Shown: positions 6,172 to 6,332 of the stretch, in pieces
Layout: every line of letters starts with the position of its first letter
How positions within the stretch are numbered: the stretch's first letter is position 1
From: Myxococcales bacterium
GTDB taxonomy: Bacteria > Myxococcota > Myxococcia > Myxococcales > Anaeromyxobacteraceae
Direction: 5' to 3'
NCBI GenBank assembly: GCA_021784995.1
Contig: JAJYHA010000281.1
Location: forward strand, 1-6,332
Length of the DNA: 6,332 bases
Position numbers and translations under genes: made by a program
Notes under the pieces: model-generated
What the model was told of the DNA's origin: nothing
What the model saw: the letters and a program-made list of their open reading frames with translations, nothing else
Databases searched by the model: none

Positions 6172-6332
6172 GGGGTGGCGGCGGGCGGCTTGCGGCCGGG
6201 CGCCGGGACCAGGACGAGGAAGGAGCGGCGCTCGTCGAGCAGGAGCGCCCGGTAGGGCCGGTCGAGGTGGACGTAGAGCTCCGAGTCGCCGACCCGCTCC
6301 ACCGCCTCGGGGTGGGTGGCGGTGAGGTCGGC
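6159..6332 (-). CDS. 3' end of a convergent gene, unknown function (partial)
   Basis: Reading the minus strand inward from base 6332 gives 57 codons ending in TGA at 6159-6161; the start lies beyond the window. Every sense codon ends in G or C, matching the real genes here. The translation is not low-complexity: it contains HPEAVERVGDSELYVHLDRP and then YRALLLDERRSFLVLVP, with alternating hydrophobic residues suggesting beta-strands, before a Pro/Ala-rich basic tail (GRKPPAATPRAA). I do not recognise the family, and no function is proposed. It converges on glgA with 17 bases between the stop codons. A forward-strand open frame covering the same bases (6062-6325) yields only Arg/Gly/Ala-rich sequence and is a shadow. 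What decides between them is codon use and protein-like composition, so the coding call is fairly firm although the protein is fragmentary. Confidence 0.72.
   Translation of the reverse strand, partial: ADLTATHPEAVERVGDSELYVHLDRPYRALLLDERRSFLVLVPAPGRKPPAATPRAA

Noticed and set aside
6062..6325. Plus-strand frame overlapping the end of glgA and the right edge
   Set aside because: It is almost entirely Arg/Gly/Ala; the minus-strand frame over 6159-6332 has much better codon use and protein-like composition.
1..6332. CRISPR array, tRNA or rRNA gene, transposase, toxin-antitoxin pair or phage gene
   Set aside because: No spaced direct repeats, cloverleaf-like segments, terminal inverted repeats or matching protein motifs were seen on either strand.

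Overview
The window is extremely GC-rich, with almost every third codon position in the real genes being G or C. It reads like a chromosomal segment of a high-GC delta-proteobacterial or myxobacterial organism of the Anaeromyxobacter type. That assignment is an inference from codon use, gene style and Shine-Dalgarno-poor starts; no taxonomic marker gene is present. No tRNA, rRNA, CRISPR array, insertion sequence or phage gene was seen.

Layout from left to right. Bases 1-221 hold no intact gene. They begin with a short coding-like remnant of a multidrug-type MFS transporter (about 2-73) that loses its similarity abruptly, then a G-rich non-coding stretch and the likely start region of the next gene. 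Four genes follow on the plus strand: a cytoplasmic GH57-family glycoside hydrolase (222-2399), a 12-helix MFS transporter of the TetA/DHA1 type (2456-3628), a GalT-family nucleotidylyltransferase (3660-4661) and a glycogen synthase GlgA (4675-6141). The last 174 bases carry the 3' end of a convergent minus-strand gene of unknown function. Its stop codon lies in the loop of a perfect hairpin just beyond glgA.

The GH57 enzyme, the GalT homologue and GlgA together suggest an alpha-glucan (glycogen) module. GlgA builds alpha-1,4-glucan from a nucleotide-glucose donor, the GH57 enzyme probably cuts or rearranges alpha-glucan in the cytoplasm, and the GalT-family enzyme interconverts sugar-1-phosphates and nucleotide sugars. 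No galK, galE, glgB, glgC or glgP lies in the window. The GalT homologue carries an H-S-H-S-Q active-site motif and two apparent metal-binding sets of residues, so ADP-glucose phosphorylase-like activity is a reasonable alternative to classical Leloir GalT activity. The role of the MFS protein in this set is not evident.

The GH57, MFS and galT genes each lack a recognisable Shine-Dalgarno sequence. Each is instead preceded, 5-8 bases before the start codon, by a similar GG(T)TA-type element resembling a -10 box. This suggests separate promoters giving leaderless or nearly leaderless mRNAs. glgA has no such element and probably depends on galT transcription. The many very long open frames on the opposite strand and in the +2 frame are GC-driven shadows. 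The window is mostly ordinary metabolic sequence; I did not find a clear new defence, mobile or regulatory system.
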